Source of the DNA: Bimuria novae-zelandiae CBS 107.79
Taxonomy: Eukaryota; Ascomycota; Dothideomycetes; Pleosporales; Didymosphaeriaceae
Assembly (NCBI GenBank): GCA_010015655.1
Contig: ML976677.1
Coordinates: 332,031-396,030, forward strand
Direction: 5' to 3'
DNA: 64,000 nt
Of this stretch, positions 1 to 13,200 are shown piece after piece. The position numbers and the translations under genes are program-made. How positions within the stretch are numbered: the stretch's first letter is position 1; each line of letters opens with the position of its first letter. The notes beneath the pieces are model-generated. The model did no database searches. It was not told where the DNA came from and saw only the letters and a program-made list of their open reading frames with translations.

Positions 1-1814
1 AAGAAGCTTTTCTCTTACTCCTTTAAGATAGTTGTAGAGCCTTTTTAGCGTTATCGGCAGACTTCTAGGCAGTGCGCTAAGCTGCCTTTTTAGCTCTCTC
101 CTTCTCCTTTACCTTCTTCGCTACCTCTCTTGCTACACGCTTTTCTTGCTAGATTTTCTCCTTGTATAGCTTAGCTGCCTTCTTTAGCTCTGCTATTTTT
201 ACTTTTTAAAGCTGCTACTGCTTATCCTCTTACTCCTTAATTAATTAATAATAACGTGCCTCCTTTACTTTCCTTAGTAACTATAAAATAGCCCTACTAT
301 AATACTCCTAGCGCTGTTAAAGGTCTAGAGTTTTACTCTTCTTATTACGCTTCTTCTTAATAGATAGCGCCTGCCTAAGCCCATCGTTGTCATGCTTAAG
401 TAGCTCATTTTCAACAAATAGGTGGTGGAGTAATTGACAAAGCTTCTGTATATCCTTACTACTTTAATTACTTACTACAGAGCGTACAAGCCTATCTATC
501 TTTCTCTAGTTATAATCGCTAAGCCCTAATAAGGAGCTATTGCCTGATTCTTGATCCTAGGTGAACCTATTAAGGATAGGGTCAGGATCAGGTGGCGATA
601 TACCTGTGGCTCTAAAAGAGCTAAGGATAGTTGATTCTTTGAAAGAGGCCTTCTACGCATTCCAGAATAGGGGAAAGAAGTCGCCTTTAGTGATAGAAGC
701 TAGGCCCTGGCTTCTATAAAGGTATCTTGATAGCTCTGCTAAGTAGGCTGTTGATAGAGGCTTGAATATCGCAACATTAAGTAGCTAAAGTATATAAGTT
801 AAATAAGGAGGCAGGATAGCAAGCAGGATCCTATTCTAATTATAGTAGTTAATAAAGTCTATAGTAACATGAGATCCGTGGCCGTCTATAATTAAAAGTT
901 AATATAATCGTCGAGCCTTTTCTTTTGTACAGCGATCAAACACCTGCTTAAGCTAGGCAAGCCCGATATCGTTATTCGTCCAGCCAAAGGATGATGAGGT
1001 GATAAAGACTTCATGATATCCTGCCTTGATATCCTCTACCCAGCTTGATTGGATGTCCTTGTTGGCAGCCTCATAGATAAGGCTTGGCGGCAAAGCTGAT
1101 CCATCAGCGCAGATACATGCTAGGAGCGTGATCCACGCGCGATTGCCATCCTGGAGTGATGCCCTAACCTCCTTCTTCTCCCACATTCGTCTGCTGAATA
1201 TCCTCTTTGTTCTACCAACGATACCGATCAGGACACCTTTTTCATCCATATTGTAGATATGACGAGGATCTATGCGATATTGATCGATCTTACTGTGTAC
1301 AAGGTTGAAATAGAGGCGATATTTATCCACTGAATTAGCTTTGTGGCGATTGCTGTCCATGCCGACGGTCCATTGCGAGATGAGATGAATGCTGTGTTAG
1401 TTGATAAAGCGGGTAACCTAGCTCTCGCTGACTGGCTCCTTTGCTATCGTCGAGGCAAAATTCTGTATCATCTCTCTAGTAGGAGGTATATGTCTCTCTG
1501 TGAGCCTTTTGATATATCGTACAAGCTCCTGCTCTTGCTGTGGGTTGAGCTTTCGCTGATTGATTGTGTTGGCTGCACGCGTCGCGGTAACACCTCGGTG
1601 CCTTCGTGAGAGTGTAGATCGATTAACACCATATCTGGTAGCAATTTCTGTATATGAAAAATCTTCTCCTGGTTCTCGCGATTCGATCTCATCTATCGCA
1701 GCTTGAATTGGATCCATATTGGTGGAGTTATCGCGTGTTGAAAGTAGGGAGTTTTGACGCGTCGGATGTTCGGCGTGCATTGGCTGAATCCGTGCATTGG
1801 GTGCACGGACACGT
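1..1814 (-). mobile_element. pogo/Fot1-like DNA transposon, decayed, cut by window edge
   Basis: Remnant of a cut-and-paste element of the pogo/Fot1 branch of Tc1/mariner. The N-terminal part (about 1780-1418, minus) has a psq/CENP-B-type helix-turn-helix reading YTEIATRYGVNRSTLSRRHRG. The next block (1360-953) has the family signature YNMDEKGVLIGIVGRTKR, which carries the first catalytic Asp of the DDE domain. Bases 1-950 hold the degraded C-terminal part, rich in Lys/Ala/Glu codons, with many stops. A likely right terminus is the T at 1814, followed by TA at 1815-1816: read inward it begins ACGTGT, the same six bases that begin the complete element at 28519-30351. The left end lies outside the window. 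Stops and frame changes make it non-functional. Confidence 0.8.
953..1780 (-). pseudogene. pogo/Fot1-type transposase fragment (HTH plus start of DDE domain)
   Basis: Two open blocks in different frames, 1780-1418 and 1360-953, encode the DNA-binding HTH and the start of the DDE nuclease of one former transposase. The likely initiator lies near 1717 (MDPIQAAIDEIESREPGED), though an upstream Met in frame extends to 1780. The blocks are separated by a frame change near 1400, and the protein cannot continue past 953 without stops. Assignment to the family rests on the HTH plus the YNMDEKG motif. This is a relic, not a host gene. Confidence 0.75.
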
Positions 1815-1816
1815 TA

Positions 1817-2760
1817 TAAGTAAACGCGCTCTCTTATAAGCTAACGTCTTCTCTCTCACTTTCACCAACGACAGCACACCATTATAAAGGAATTGTTTAC
1901 ACGGGTTTGGGAGCTAAAAGGATCTGAGTAAAAAAGAAAAGCGTCGCCATGGTCACGCCAGATGTTTGCCAGGTGAGAGCCTATCTATAATATCCCCAGT
2001 GCGGTGTAGCAGCCATCTTACTAAATTGTAGCAGCGGAGTAGGTCTACGGATCCGATCTATTATCCTTATCGCCTACCAGCTAAATGCAGTTGGCTCTAA
2101 ACCATTCTTGGCGAAGATACTCAGCAAGAGGAGGAGCTCTATCGTCAAACATATGCCGGTGAACACTAGATATATTCGGCGACCCGTCGACGAGGCGCCA
2201 TTGAGCACTTTAGAGGTTTCCATGGGTACTATAGCGGACGTTTCCTGTAAATTGGCCTACCAGCATGAACCTGTTCTGTAGAAGCTATCTCTAGCCTTCC
2301 TACATTCTCCTCTGCCCCTTCGCATTATCGCGGCACCGATCGTAGCACACAATTTGCCTAGTCTTTAATTCGGATGGGAATTAATGCTATCCTGTCTGGT
2401 AGCTCGCCGATGCGAGAAGTTGCAAAAGAGAAGCTAGTGCCGCTTAGACTAAGAAGGTGCTCTTAATATAAAACAGTCGCTCGTTAGTGCTAAGATTGCG
2501 ATATAACCCTAAATCCAGCCCACACTATAGCTGGGAGGTCCTACGCGCAACGTGCGTGGATTAGGTATAGCCCTGTTTCCGTGGAAACTCGGTGTCTAGT
2601 TGTAACGCAACCACTACATCCGCCTTATAATTACGTAGAGGCCGAACATTCTGTCGCGAGTATGCCATGGTTGTCTAGCACGATAACCCCACAAACGAAG
2701 AGCATTGAAGTAGCAGGAGCGCAACCTATTTGTTAAGCCTAAGGAGCATGTACGAGGTTA
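1817..2760. other. AT-rich intergenic relic DNA, no gene seen
   Basis: About 0.9 kb between the pogo-like element and the Copia insertion. No frame stays open and I recognise no domain. The stretch directly before the ATATT target duplication (to 2760) was joined to base 13468 before the Copia insertion. Confidence 0.6.
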
Positions 2761-2765
2761 ATATT

Positions 2766-2899
2766 TATGAGGAAGGGAAGACGGCTGCGTTAATTTCTCT
2801 ATCGTAGAGATATCCTACATATATATAGACGTTGGATCCTGCCAAGAGTCTAGGCATGGAACCTGATAGAATCGAAGCTAATGGAATTATACCGTAACA
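2766..2899 (-). repeat. 3' LTR of outer Copia element
   Basis: 134-bp terminal repeat, same length as the copy at 13329-13462. The two copies differ at three positions by eye, all G in the right copy and A here, each after T (TG to TA, i.e. CpA to TpA on the other strand). The first base pair of the LTR is among them, so it begins TA instead of TG. Confidence 0.9.
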
Positions 2900-2909
2900 C
2901 CCCCCCCCC
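2900..2909 (-). promoter_or_regulatory. Polypurine tract of outer Copia
   Basis: Run of ten C on the plus strand, so ten G on the coding strand, directly abutting the 3' LTR. This is where the plus-strand DNA primer of an LTR retrotransposon lies, and it confirms the minus orientation. Confidence 0.75.
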
Positions 2910-3348
2910 AGCTGCAGTGAATAACAAAGCTAACTTCTTAAGATATTAATCTAAATCTCTTAAATAGTCGCACCCCCCAATCTTCTTGTTAATACTAGGT
3001 AAAAAAGTCACTAGGTTTTGGTATGTCGTCGTTGCTAGTAGATGGTCCCTTTAGCTGCTCTGTGATATCTGTAAGGCCTAGCTATTTAACAAAGTTACTG
3101 TGTTTCTGCCAAACCAGTGTCTTTGTGAGACCGTTAGCAGGCATTTAATTTATAGGCTTCTAATTAATCTGCAGCTTCCTAGCATCTACTTCCTATCGTA
3201 GCTATATCTAATAGGTGTCGACATGTCTTAGCTTCGTATAAAGCCTATCCTTAGTCTTGTTAATAATCCCTACAGTCTGCTAATTATCGTAGTACAAGGT
3301 AGGCAAGATCTCTGGCTAAAAGCGTACGTAATTAAATATTTTATTCCA

Positions 3349-3753
3349 CTATTCTATCTTACTCCCAGCAGTCGATAGAGCGAGCAATTTAGCCTTAGTA
3401 GTTAATTTCGTGACTAAGCGCTGTAAGGTTGATTTCCAGTTAATTAGCAGTCTATATAGCTTGAATAAGTAGCCTTGTAAGCTTCGACGCGTATCAGGAT
3501 CGTTAGTATATGCTGCGTTAGATGCTCCGTAGAACAGTGGCTCTGTTCCAGCTCTAGGATCGTCCTCGGGCGTCTCACAGAGATATGTCGTGTTCTCTGT
3601 ACCTAGCCGTGATGCCCCGATGGCTAGATGCCTTGTGCCAACTAGATATCGCCATACGTGCTTAGCAGCGTTCAAATGTTTCTGCCCTGGATTCTGCAGA
3701 TGGCGTGCCAGTACTGAGTGTGCTCGGGCGACATCAGGCCGTGTAAACGTCAA
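3349..3753 (-). pseudogene. Copia RNase H domain remnant (outer element)
   Basis: A 134-codon open block reads as the C-terminal end of Copia pol. It starts at TRPDVARAHSVLARHLQNP, the conserved segment linking RT to RNase H, continues with HVWRYLVGTRHLAI, then GASNAAYTNDPDTRRSLQGY, the RNase H core, and ends LALSTAGSKIE. In active elements these positions read D-A-D-W and STAEAEY-like; here acidic residues are replaced (for example Asp to Asn), in line with G-to-A decay. Upstream RT sequence (about 3900-4700) is recognisable only as broken pieces. Confidence 0.8.
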
Positions 3754-5078
3754 GATGTAGGCTAGTAAGCCTACTAATTGCTAATAAGTATAGGTACGTT
3801 AAGAACTCGGTTCCTCAGTGCTTAAAGCTAGATAATTCTCTACTAGCGGCACTGCTGGATAGACCTTGTACGTGTATACGAGGTCAACCTTTGTTGCAAT
3901 CTTGTTAATAAAGGAATCTTAAATCAGCCAGATTTTCCCTTTTAACTAATCCCTCACAATTCGTATACCTAGGAACCACCTTAGTTCTCCTAGGCAGCGT
4001 AGCTTGTACCTAGCTCACAGGCTTCGTTCGAACTGACTATAGTGTGCTAGATTATCTAGGTGTACGAGGACTACGATATCGTTAACATAGAAAAAGATAA
4101 TTAGGCTCTCGCTAGTAAATAAGCAGGGTACTTCCTTAACTAGCTTTAGTCTTAGCTTAACTAGAGTACTCTTTAGGTGCTTATACTAGAGAAGTAAAGT
4201 ATTACGCAGTCTATAGAGTACGCGCTTAAGCTCTAATAGCTTACTAAGTTAATTTTTAAATCTGTCAGGCGTGCGTACATAGATCAGACGATTAAGGTAA
4301 GCGTTTAGGAAGGCATTTAGAACATCGTACTAATAGGCAAGCAGCCCAAAAGCAGCCAATAGAGTAATTAGGAAGCGGAATACGCGTGCTGCCAGTGTCG
4401 CTGCATAAGTGTCTCCCCAGTCTTCCTATAGGTCTCCTCTAACTACTAGTCGCGCCTTAAACTTGTAAAGGAAGCTATCCTAATTAAACTTGTAAGTAAA
4501 TACCTATATAAGTAGTAGCACTTCCTCTTGTATAGTTACCTAAGTAGCTATAGTCCTGCTAAAACACCCCTTGCTTTTGCAACTGTCGAGCTCTACGTTT
4601 ATAGCTTTACGAAACTCTGCGCCGAATGGGTGCTTCTCTAGATCCTTCCATCGCTTCGGTGGAGGCGGCAGCTAATCGCGATGTAGCCTAGTTCTAGGAA
4701 GCTCACTGAATAGCTTTTCTGGCGCGGATGGGTTGACAGCCGCAGCGAACGTAGCGAAGTAGTCTCTAGGTATCCTACTATTTCTGTCTCTGCGTCTGCT
4801 ACTAGATATAATATTACTAGCGTTAATAATGCTACTAATCTTGTCTCGTCTACGCGCGTTGTTTAAACGTTAATCTAGTGCTTTATCTCCTTCTACTAGT
4901 GGTTGCTAGTTGCGAGGGAGCTTGACTTTATTATCTACTATTTAAATAGACTGCTAATTTCTGACTAATATCTAATTATTATTTAATGTAGCACTAGGCT
5001 TTAGCGTATCTTCTAGTGTTAAAAGTCCGCGCTACTTAAATAACTTAGCTTTTACTACCTTTGTTATCTGCTACTAGC

Positions 5079-5254
5079 TGTTAGATGTCACGTCTTAATG
5101 GATGTCCTGATGATTCGGGGGGTTGAATTAATGTATTGGGTTGTTCTTTTTGTCTACGGGGTTCCCTCGGCAGGTTCTGTGTGTTCTTAGTTAATCCCTG
5201 GCCTTTTTCGGGCTACCCCTGATCCTCCGAACTTGATATGCTTTTTATCTGACA
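5079..5254 (-). repeat. 3' LTR of nested Copia element
   Basis: 176-bp terminal repeat matching 10112-10287 without indels. By eye there are eight differences, all transitions, several in TG/TA context. TG...CA ends are intact in this copy. Confidence 0.92.
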
Positions 5255-8200
5255 CACCCCCTTAGCTTGGAGCCGTTCGAGCCATGGCCAAGGTTATTAG
5301 ACGAGGGTAAGGTTATTAAGCTAGTCTTAAATCTCCTCTAAAGGTGCTTTATTAGCTACCTTTTAATCTCTTACCTCCACCAGTCCCAGTTACTTTAGGA
5401 AGTTCTACCACTAATTTACTAGGAGTGCTTTAGTTAAGCCGTCTGTAATTATCTTTGCGGATTTAGTGTATTCTACCTTTATCCTTCCCCTGGTTACTTC
5501 CTGTCGGAGCTAGTAGTTATGTATATCGACGTGTCGAAGCTTCGTATGCAGCTTCGAGATCTCCTGCGTTACTAGCTAAATAGTTTACTAGTTGTCATAT
5601 TAGATTATAATAGTAGGGCTAGGTAGCTTAACTTTTAGTTCCTCTATTAATCTTAATATAAAGATAGCTTCCTTTGCGACTTGCGCCAGAGCAAGAAGCT
5701 TAGCTTCTATAGTTAACGTAGTAATAGTGTCTTATTTACTTGCACGCCATGTAATAAGGCCATTAAATAGCTTAATAGCGTAGCCTTGCGAGCTCTTATG
5801 GTCTAGAGTATTATCCGCAAATAAGGCATTACTTACTACCTATAAGGATTCGCCTCCTCCAAGTTAAAGTGTCTTCTACTTTATTTCGTTAAGGTACAGC
5901 AGGGCTCGGTCAGCCGCATAATAATGTTCTAGACTAGGATTTAATAAGAATCTCGCCAGCCTTAAGGTTGCGAATGCAATATCCAGTCGGGTACTAATAG
6001 CTATATATAGGAGTAATCCAATCTTACGTTAGTATTTATTAATCTCTATAAGCGAAGCCAGCCCTTCTCTTGGCTTAAGCTCCCCTATGCCCATTAGGGT
6101 GTCATGTTAGATTATTTGGTCATTAACTAGCCGGCTGATTTTATTATAGTATGCGGCCTAGGAGAGTTAAATAAGTTAGTTCTGCCAATCTCTAATTACT
6201 TTAATTCCTAGGAACTATAGTAGGTCTTCTCCGCCTATTATTAAGTATTTCTTCTTAAGTTATTCTACGACTTGCTAAGCTTAGCCGGCTTTGTCTTAGT
6301 AGTGCGCAATAATAATGTCGTCTACGTAAAAGAAGATAATAATACTATCCTTAATCATGTAGCATGGCTCATAGGGCACGGTCTAGAAACCAAACTTAAT
6401 AAGCGTAGCTATGAACTCTTTCTACTAAAAAAGTGGTAAGATTCGCAGTCCGTAGAGTGCCTTCTGGACTTTAAGGACAGTACCAGGTTTTTAATATCCA
6501 GGTGGCATGCGCATGTAGACTTCTCGATCTAGTAATGCGTGTATAAACGCGTTGGTAACGTTATATTGTATAAGTTTGAGGTTATATTTGGCAGCAATTG
6601 CTATAAGTAAGCAAAAGGATCTTCCGGCCAATGTTGCTGCGTAGGTGTCCTAGGAGGTTATATTGCGTTATTAGTCTCCTCTAACTACTAGTCGCGCTTT
6701 GCACTTAATAAACTGGTGATGTTTATTAAACTTGTACACATACACCCACATATAGTCTAGGATTTATTGGCCTATTACCTTTACTGTCTTGTACGGTACT
6801 TCTATCCAGGATTAGGTGATTCTGTAACTATCCAGATGCGATTGCTGCGCTTCCCGGAATAATTCTCCTATTAGATGTTGGTTAAGGTCCGTTTTACAAG
6901 TGGGTGGCGGAGGTAACTATGATTGGTAAATCTTAACGCCCTTCGCTAGTAGTCTTTTTATCTAGGCTTTGTCAATTATGTTCCCGTTGTGTTTTCTAAC
7001 CCTTCCTGCTTTTGTTCCTGCCATGAAAGCTACTGCCCAGGGGACTGTCTTAGATGAAGTGATCTCGGGTAGGTTTGTATTTTCCCCTGTCATTAGCTAT
7101 GCTAGCAGAGCTATAGGTAGTAGAGTTAAAAGTAGTGTTAGGTAGTAATCTCTAATCTTCCTTCCTTAATAGTAGCCCGGTGGGTCTACTTCGTCCTCTG
7201 TGGGTGATTCGTTTTCTGCGACATTGTCTTTGTAGAATAATTCGGTTTCTGGTTAGTGCACCAGTGGTGGTAGCTTAATTATCTTAATATATATAGCTAT
7301 CTCGGCTAGCGTATTGTGCATAACGTTGTCTATTAGATCCTCTATCTTCCTGTTAAAGATTATATTTTTATCGAATACGACGTCTCGCGTGCTGATGACC
7401 TTGGCCAGCGTCAGTATCTATATTTAGTAAATGTTTAATGACTGGTATCTAATAAGGTATCCAATCCATGCTTTAGGGTCGAGTCGTTGTAGTCTTGATT
7501 TTCCACAGTAGGTATTATCTATTATAGCGAATGCTTTGCCTCCGTACGCCTTTAGGTAGGCTAAGTTTAGTTTCTTAATAGACGTAACGATCCTATTAGC
7601 TAGTGATACTCGTGTGAAGAATATCTTGTATAGTGTTTTCTAGTTGTTCGTATAGTTTGGCGTTTAATTATATAGATACACTCTAGCTCTTGTAATTTTA
7701 GGCTAGAGTTCCTATAGAAGGTTTGCGTCCAGACGCATTACGCGAGATTTTTCTTTATTTACGCCCCCTAAGCGTTTAGCGCCGCCGTTTTAAGCTTACG
7801 TGTCTAGTACTAAAGGCTCGATAATTATGCCTAGGCTTTTCAGCCACCACTCGACTTCGGGTTTAACTGTGGTGATCTTATTGTCCGTTTTAATAACTTT
7901 TGGAGTGATGTCATATTAGTTCTTAAGAAATCCAAAGAAGATTATTAATGTCTTAATAATTAACCTTGCCGTTCGGTTATCCGTGAAGTAGAAGTCCTAT
8001 TAGAGACCGGAATATCTGTCCATAACAAGCATCTAGCTCTTCTCTTTGTTAAACGATAGTGATTCATAGGTGTGGAAATTAATAGAAAGCCTTTCTGCAG
8101 GTCCTTGCTTATTAATCCTAGGTGCGCGGCTTATCTACCTTCGCATCTTTGCTCTTCCACATAAGTTACACTCTACTGTTATAATTCCCTTAACGCGCAC

Positions 8201-10111
8201 CCCCTTAGCTCGCTGCACTAAGTGCTCGATTGCGGCGGGTCCTGGATAACCAAGCCTTTTATGCTATAGGAGGGCTAATGCTCTTTAAGGTCGTCGTTAC
8301 GTTCGAGAATTATAGGAATACGTATAGTGCGCTGCATAGTGCACGGGTTAGTGTTCTAATACCTATTATCTATAAATTTTAGTAAGCTCTCTAATAGTTG
8401 TTCTATTTAGTCGCTTTAGGGCAGTAGGCTCTAATTAGGTATCCTACTAGAATCCCTTCTGCCTTAGCACTTAGAAGGAGACTAGGTTACATAGCATGTC
8501 TAGGCATATTACTATGTTATGTAGTACTAGTCTTTCAGCTCCCTGTTTGTGTTTTAGGTTTAAGATAACAGTTCTGTATCCCTTTACCTAGATTTAAGTG
8601 TCGCCTGCCTATATAAAGTCGCCTTATGTAGGTGGCCAATAGTTCTAAATCTGGTTAGGGTCGTTCGTGATGTGGCACGTCGAGCCTAAGTTAAGGATAA
8701 AAGAACGCCAAAGAGGATAGTTAAATTAGTCTATAGTAAAGGTTACAGAATAGGCGGCTTGCACCTTTAAAATCTATCTTCTATTTAGTTACTAATTAGT
8801 AATCTCTAGAGTTGGGGTATAGGAATTCTTGAAGGATAGAGTCTTGGTTCTAGGTCTACTTTAAGCTCTTAGTAGACTTTGAAAATCGGCATCGTGCTCT
8901 TGTTTCAGAGCAACGTATTTAGCTATTCTTAGGTTTAGCTCCTACTATTCTAGTGCTTTGTCCGGGTAGAGATAGAAGCATTCCCTAATAGGGTGTCTTA
9001 TATTGCAGGCTAGGCACTTAGCGGTTTTATTAGTGCCTACTCTAGCAGGTTTATCACGATTAGCGTCTGCTTTGGCGGAGTTACTACTACCTTGTTAAGG
9101 GTTTAAAGAGCTTAAAGGTGCACGATCATTATCCTTTATAGCTATACGTTAATGTTAGGGTCTACCCCGTTTTGTACCTCGAGAGTTTCCTATTTCTGCA
9201 TGTTGGGGATCCCCTTGCATGCTCTAGGTAGCTTGGCTACTTTTAGCAAGATAAAATAAGTCTTTTGTTGCAAACGCTGCCTTTTGGCTTCTGTTTCGCG
9301 TTATTAGATAATTTAGCATTATATATTCTCGGAAACGTCTTATTATGTCCTTTTGGTCTATGCCGGGTAGGTCCTTTCCATTTAATTAGAAGGTTGTAGC
9401 CTATACTAGAGCTATCTTGTTTACTGCTGACATAAAGTCTACAGCCACAGGATTGAATTGTGTAGTATTAGACACGTTTAGTGTCTTGGCCTCTATTACG
9501 GCATGATCGTATTTAGTAAGCTATGTGTCCTAGTTATTTACTGTGCGTAGAGGCTTTAATAAGCTATAGTATCGCTGTCGCGCTTGCTCTTGTTTAAACT
9601 TAGAGGTAACTCCTACTTTTGCTTTTAGCTTTATAATCTATTTTTTAATAGTAGTATCTAGGAGATAGCAAGTGCGTTGTAGATGCAGTGCTACTAATAA
9701 CTAGATAAATACTACGATCTACTGTAAACTTGCGACTTTAGTCTTGTACTTTGTATACTGCATCTTGTATTTCTCTATCCGGAGTTTATAGAGGTCTAAA
9801 TCCTCTTTATAGCTCTTTAGTCCAGCGGACGAAAGTTTAGATAGTCTTAATAGTAAGACGCCGTCTGGAAGGGTTGCGGCTGGCGTATAGTCTGTCGTCT
9901 CGGGTAGCTCGGGCTTAAATGGCTCCGTGAGTAGGGTGATCGCTGAATTAGGGTTAACTTGCGCCTATGTATTGTATGCGACGCAGCGGGCTTGTAGTTG
10001 GTTAAGCTAGCTACGGTATTTAGTGTTATCGCGAAGAATAATCGTTCTATTAGTTTAATTTAGGTTTTAGGTTGCCATTTTCGCTCTTGTTGAGGTAGTG
10101 AGACTCTTAAT
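5255..10111 (-). pseudogene. gag-pol remnant of nested Copia
   Basis: Internal region read on the minus strand. Gag begins near the former ATG at about 10078, with the zinc knuckle at 8978-9016 (CLACNIRHPIREC). Integrase occupies roughly 8300-7300, RT roughly 7000-6100 with YVDD at 6317-6328, and RNase H roughly 5900-5330. No frame stays open over a domain, so products are inferred from short motifs and from the order typical of Copia pol (integrase before RT). Confidence 0.75.
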
Positions 10112-10287
10112 TATTAGATGTCACGTCTTAATAGATGTCCTGATAATTCGGGGGGTTGAATTGATGTATTGGGTTGTTCTTTTTGTCTACGGGGTTCCCT
10201 TGGCAGGTTCTGTGTGTTCTCGGTTAATCCCCGGCCTTTTTCGGGCTACCCCTGATCCTCCGAACTTGATATGCTTTTTATCTGACA
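10112..10287 (-). repeat. 5' LTR of nested Copia element
   Basis: Second 176-bp copy of the LTR at 5079-5254. The first two bases are TA instead of TG, a single transition that hides the terminus unless both copies are aligned. It is followed by the CTAGC target duplication at 10288-10292. Confidence 0.92.
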
Positions 10288-10292
10288 CTAGC

Positions 10293-13200
10293 GTATTAGC
10301 TTACCTAGAAGCTGCGCCTTAGCGCTATCCTTATCTTTTAAAGTTAATGTATTTATTTGCGAATTACCCTAAGTTATAATAGATAGCTAATTAATCTCTA
10401 GGTCCTCTAGCTTATCTAACTCCTTAATATTTAGTACTATTACTGCTGTGCGTAGCGTCTTCTTCTTAGTATACACCTCGTCGGGAGTGTATAGCTTTGA
10501 TGGCATAAGGACCACATCTCTAGTCCTGATGACTCTGCCTAGTGTTGGCATCCAAATGCGATAGATATTTGTCGAATCGTATCCAACTAGGTGTCCTATT
10601 AAAGCACGAGATTCTAGCTTCTCTCCGCGCTTTAACTACTAATTAAGGACGTACGCTCGTGCTCCTATAATGCTAAGATAAGCTACTAATAGCTTTACAC
10701 CTCTAGTAATCTAATAGGGCGTTTACTAGTTAAGCGATTTAGTAGGTGTGCAGTTAAGCAGATAAACAGCCGCTATAACGTATTTATTTAATAGCTCCTT
10801 TAGTAAGTCTGCTTTAAGCCTAATAGCTCTTGCACAAATAATAATTAAGTGGCTAGCTTTCTCTATTATCCTATTCTACTCTTCTGTATATTCTACACGC
10901 GGTTTGACAACTATCCCTAGATTTTTAAAGATATTAAGTAGCTTAGAATAGCCTTATTTACTATTAAGTTATATAATAGCTACATGCGCGCGAAATTAGC
11001 GCTATAGTTTAGTTAGTAGTCTTTACGCTGCTTATTAAAGCGTTATAAAGCTTTTATTAGGTAGGTAATAAGCTTCGTGCCACTTGCTATACTAATTAAT
11101 GGCGTGGAAGAGCTATAGATCTTTATTATAGCAACGCTTGGTGCGCTCCCTTAGCTGTATAAGGTCTATTTCTAATCGATAGAATAGACGCTCTGCTGGC
11201 TCACGTGGAGCTCTCCTGCTAATAAACTTGTGTAGCTTTGTCTCTATACAGACCTTATAGTCTATCCACATCGGCGCGTGCTGCTCACTAAGCTATATTC
11301 TATTAACGCTTTCTAGCAGATGAGCAATTACCTTTTGATTTACATAACTAAATACTCTGTAAGCTTCTACCGCGCTCACGCTTAGTGGCTTCCTACTAGT
11401 ATAAGATGGTCTAGGTCGATACTAAGTTGCGTAGAGTTCTAGCGGCGGTCGATCGTTATAATCCAAGTCTATCAGCTAGTAACTACTATTGTATTTAAGC
11501 TAACAGATTACATTTAATAGCTTCCGTTAATATAGGTAGTTTTAGCTAGAGTTAAATTTAATTCCTAGGCTCCTGCATCGAGATAGGCTAATAATACTCG
11601 TAAAGAACTTAGGTATATATGCGACGTACGTTAGTTAAATTATCTTAACTCTAGAAGGCGTATTAATCTTAAGTAGGACCTCTCCCTATTTTTAGATAGG
11701 TATTAGTTAGCCACTAGCGTACGCGCTTTCTCCTGGCTTAGCATTAGAGATCTTCTTCTAGCTATAGGCCTTTGTATTCGTAACATGCGTGTTCGAACCA
11801 GGATTAAGAATCCATCTGTTTAATAGTAGAGGCTAAGGCATTGGCCTGTTAATAGCAGCAACCTAAAGTGCACCATACTAAGGTAATATAGCTAGCTACT
11901 AGCTATTATTAAAATTAGTAACTCCTCCTAATCTAATAGGCGTCCTAGAATTGCTTCTAGCTAGCCTATTCTTTATATTCTAAAGGACCTTTGCCATAAG
12001 TAACTAATTAGCTCTAAGCTTCTAGAACTTCTTCTTGACGTCTTTATTTAGCTGCTAATTAGCAGGTCGTAAAGCTATATTAACGTAGTAGCAGCTATTA
12101 AATCTATACTTCTCGCTGTATAGGCAGGTTAGTATCTTCTTCTAGCGTTTATGCTTCTGATGCTTTGACTAATCAACTGGCTGATCAGCTAGCTGCTGAG
12201 CTAGCTAAGCAACACCTAGAGTAGCGAATATGCCTAATCCTAATATAATTAGTCAAGTCCGTCGATAGTACGAAGTAAAATCGGCTACTAGGTTAGAGAT
12301 ACTAATAAAGTCTTTGCTAGTCCGTTCTGCCATAACAAGCGCTAATAGCTAACTAGATAACTAGCTATTATCTAGACCTCTAATTAATAGGATAAAGTCT
12401 TCTTGCGCTTAATTACTATAGACCTTTAGCATATTTACTTAGATTATAAGGCGCGTTATCTCTATCTAGTCCTAAAACTAGTTATTAAGGTTCGCCTTTC
12501 GTAGTTAATTCTTTAACGCCTAATAGCGTGCTTAGAGTTAAGCATTACGCTTACCCTAGCTAAGGCAGAGGTGCTTTATTAGAGTCCTTAGTCAATTATG
12601 TGTGCTTAAGCAGTTGGCGATTAGATAAATATACCGTAATGCGATCGTTCTGTTGATCTGCTCTGTAAAGTTTCCAAGAGCCTTCTCTTTCTGCCGCCAT
12701 TCTGCTAGTGTATCTTGATAGTCTTTTTGCCAAAGCTCGTATCTTCTTAGTTCCTGATTAGTGAGGTCCAGGATAGTGACTTCTTCGGCATCTTAATCGC
12801 CTGCTGCGCCACCTGCTGCTGCGCCACTTGCTGCTGCGCCACCCCCTGTGCCCCGTGCGCTCCCTGCTACGCTACTTGCGTCACCACCTCTTGCAATTCT
12901 TAGCCTATGAAATTCTTTCAGCTTAAGTCTTCTAGGCTTTTCTGTCTCTAACCTAGAGACTTTATTATAGCTTAGTGATGGATTAACGTATTCCTAGATA
13001 TGGTTCTTGACTACGTAGTCCTTTCTTAGGAATATCTATTTTGGCTAATTCTTAGGTTTATCGAGTATAACGGTCTCTCTTGTAATAAGCGGATCTAATT
13101 TAGTCGCTATCCTTGCGAGATACGACGTCCGTATTCTATACAACGTTAATTCTTTAATAACGAGGTCCTAACTAGCGCTAATCCTAGACGATTCACGTCT

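Larger units (their letters stand above)
5079..10287 (-). mobile_element. Nested Copia LTR retrotransposon, complete but decayed
   Basis: A 5209-bp element inside the outer Copia. The 176-bp LTRs (5079-5254, 10112-10287) begin TGTTAG and end CTGACA, and the target duplication CTAGC is perfect (5074-5078, 10288-10292). The minus strand carries pol and gag: a purine tract AAGGGGGTG abuts the 3' LTR, RT keeps an intact YVDD box (6317-6328, flanked FFYVDDII), and a gag zinc knuckle of form C-x2-C-x3-H-x4-C lies at 8978-9016 followed by FYLYP. Frames are broken by many TAA/TAG codons, so it cannot move by itself. It is younger than its host because it interrupts it, and its RT box is intact while the host's is mutated. 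Confidence 0.92.

Noticed and set aside
10098..10322. Short plus-strand frame
   Set aside because: It runs across the LTR of the nested Copia; the sequence is explained by the LTR.
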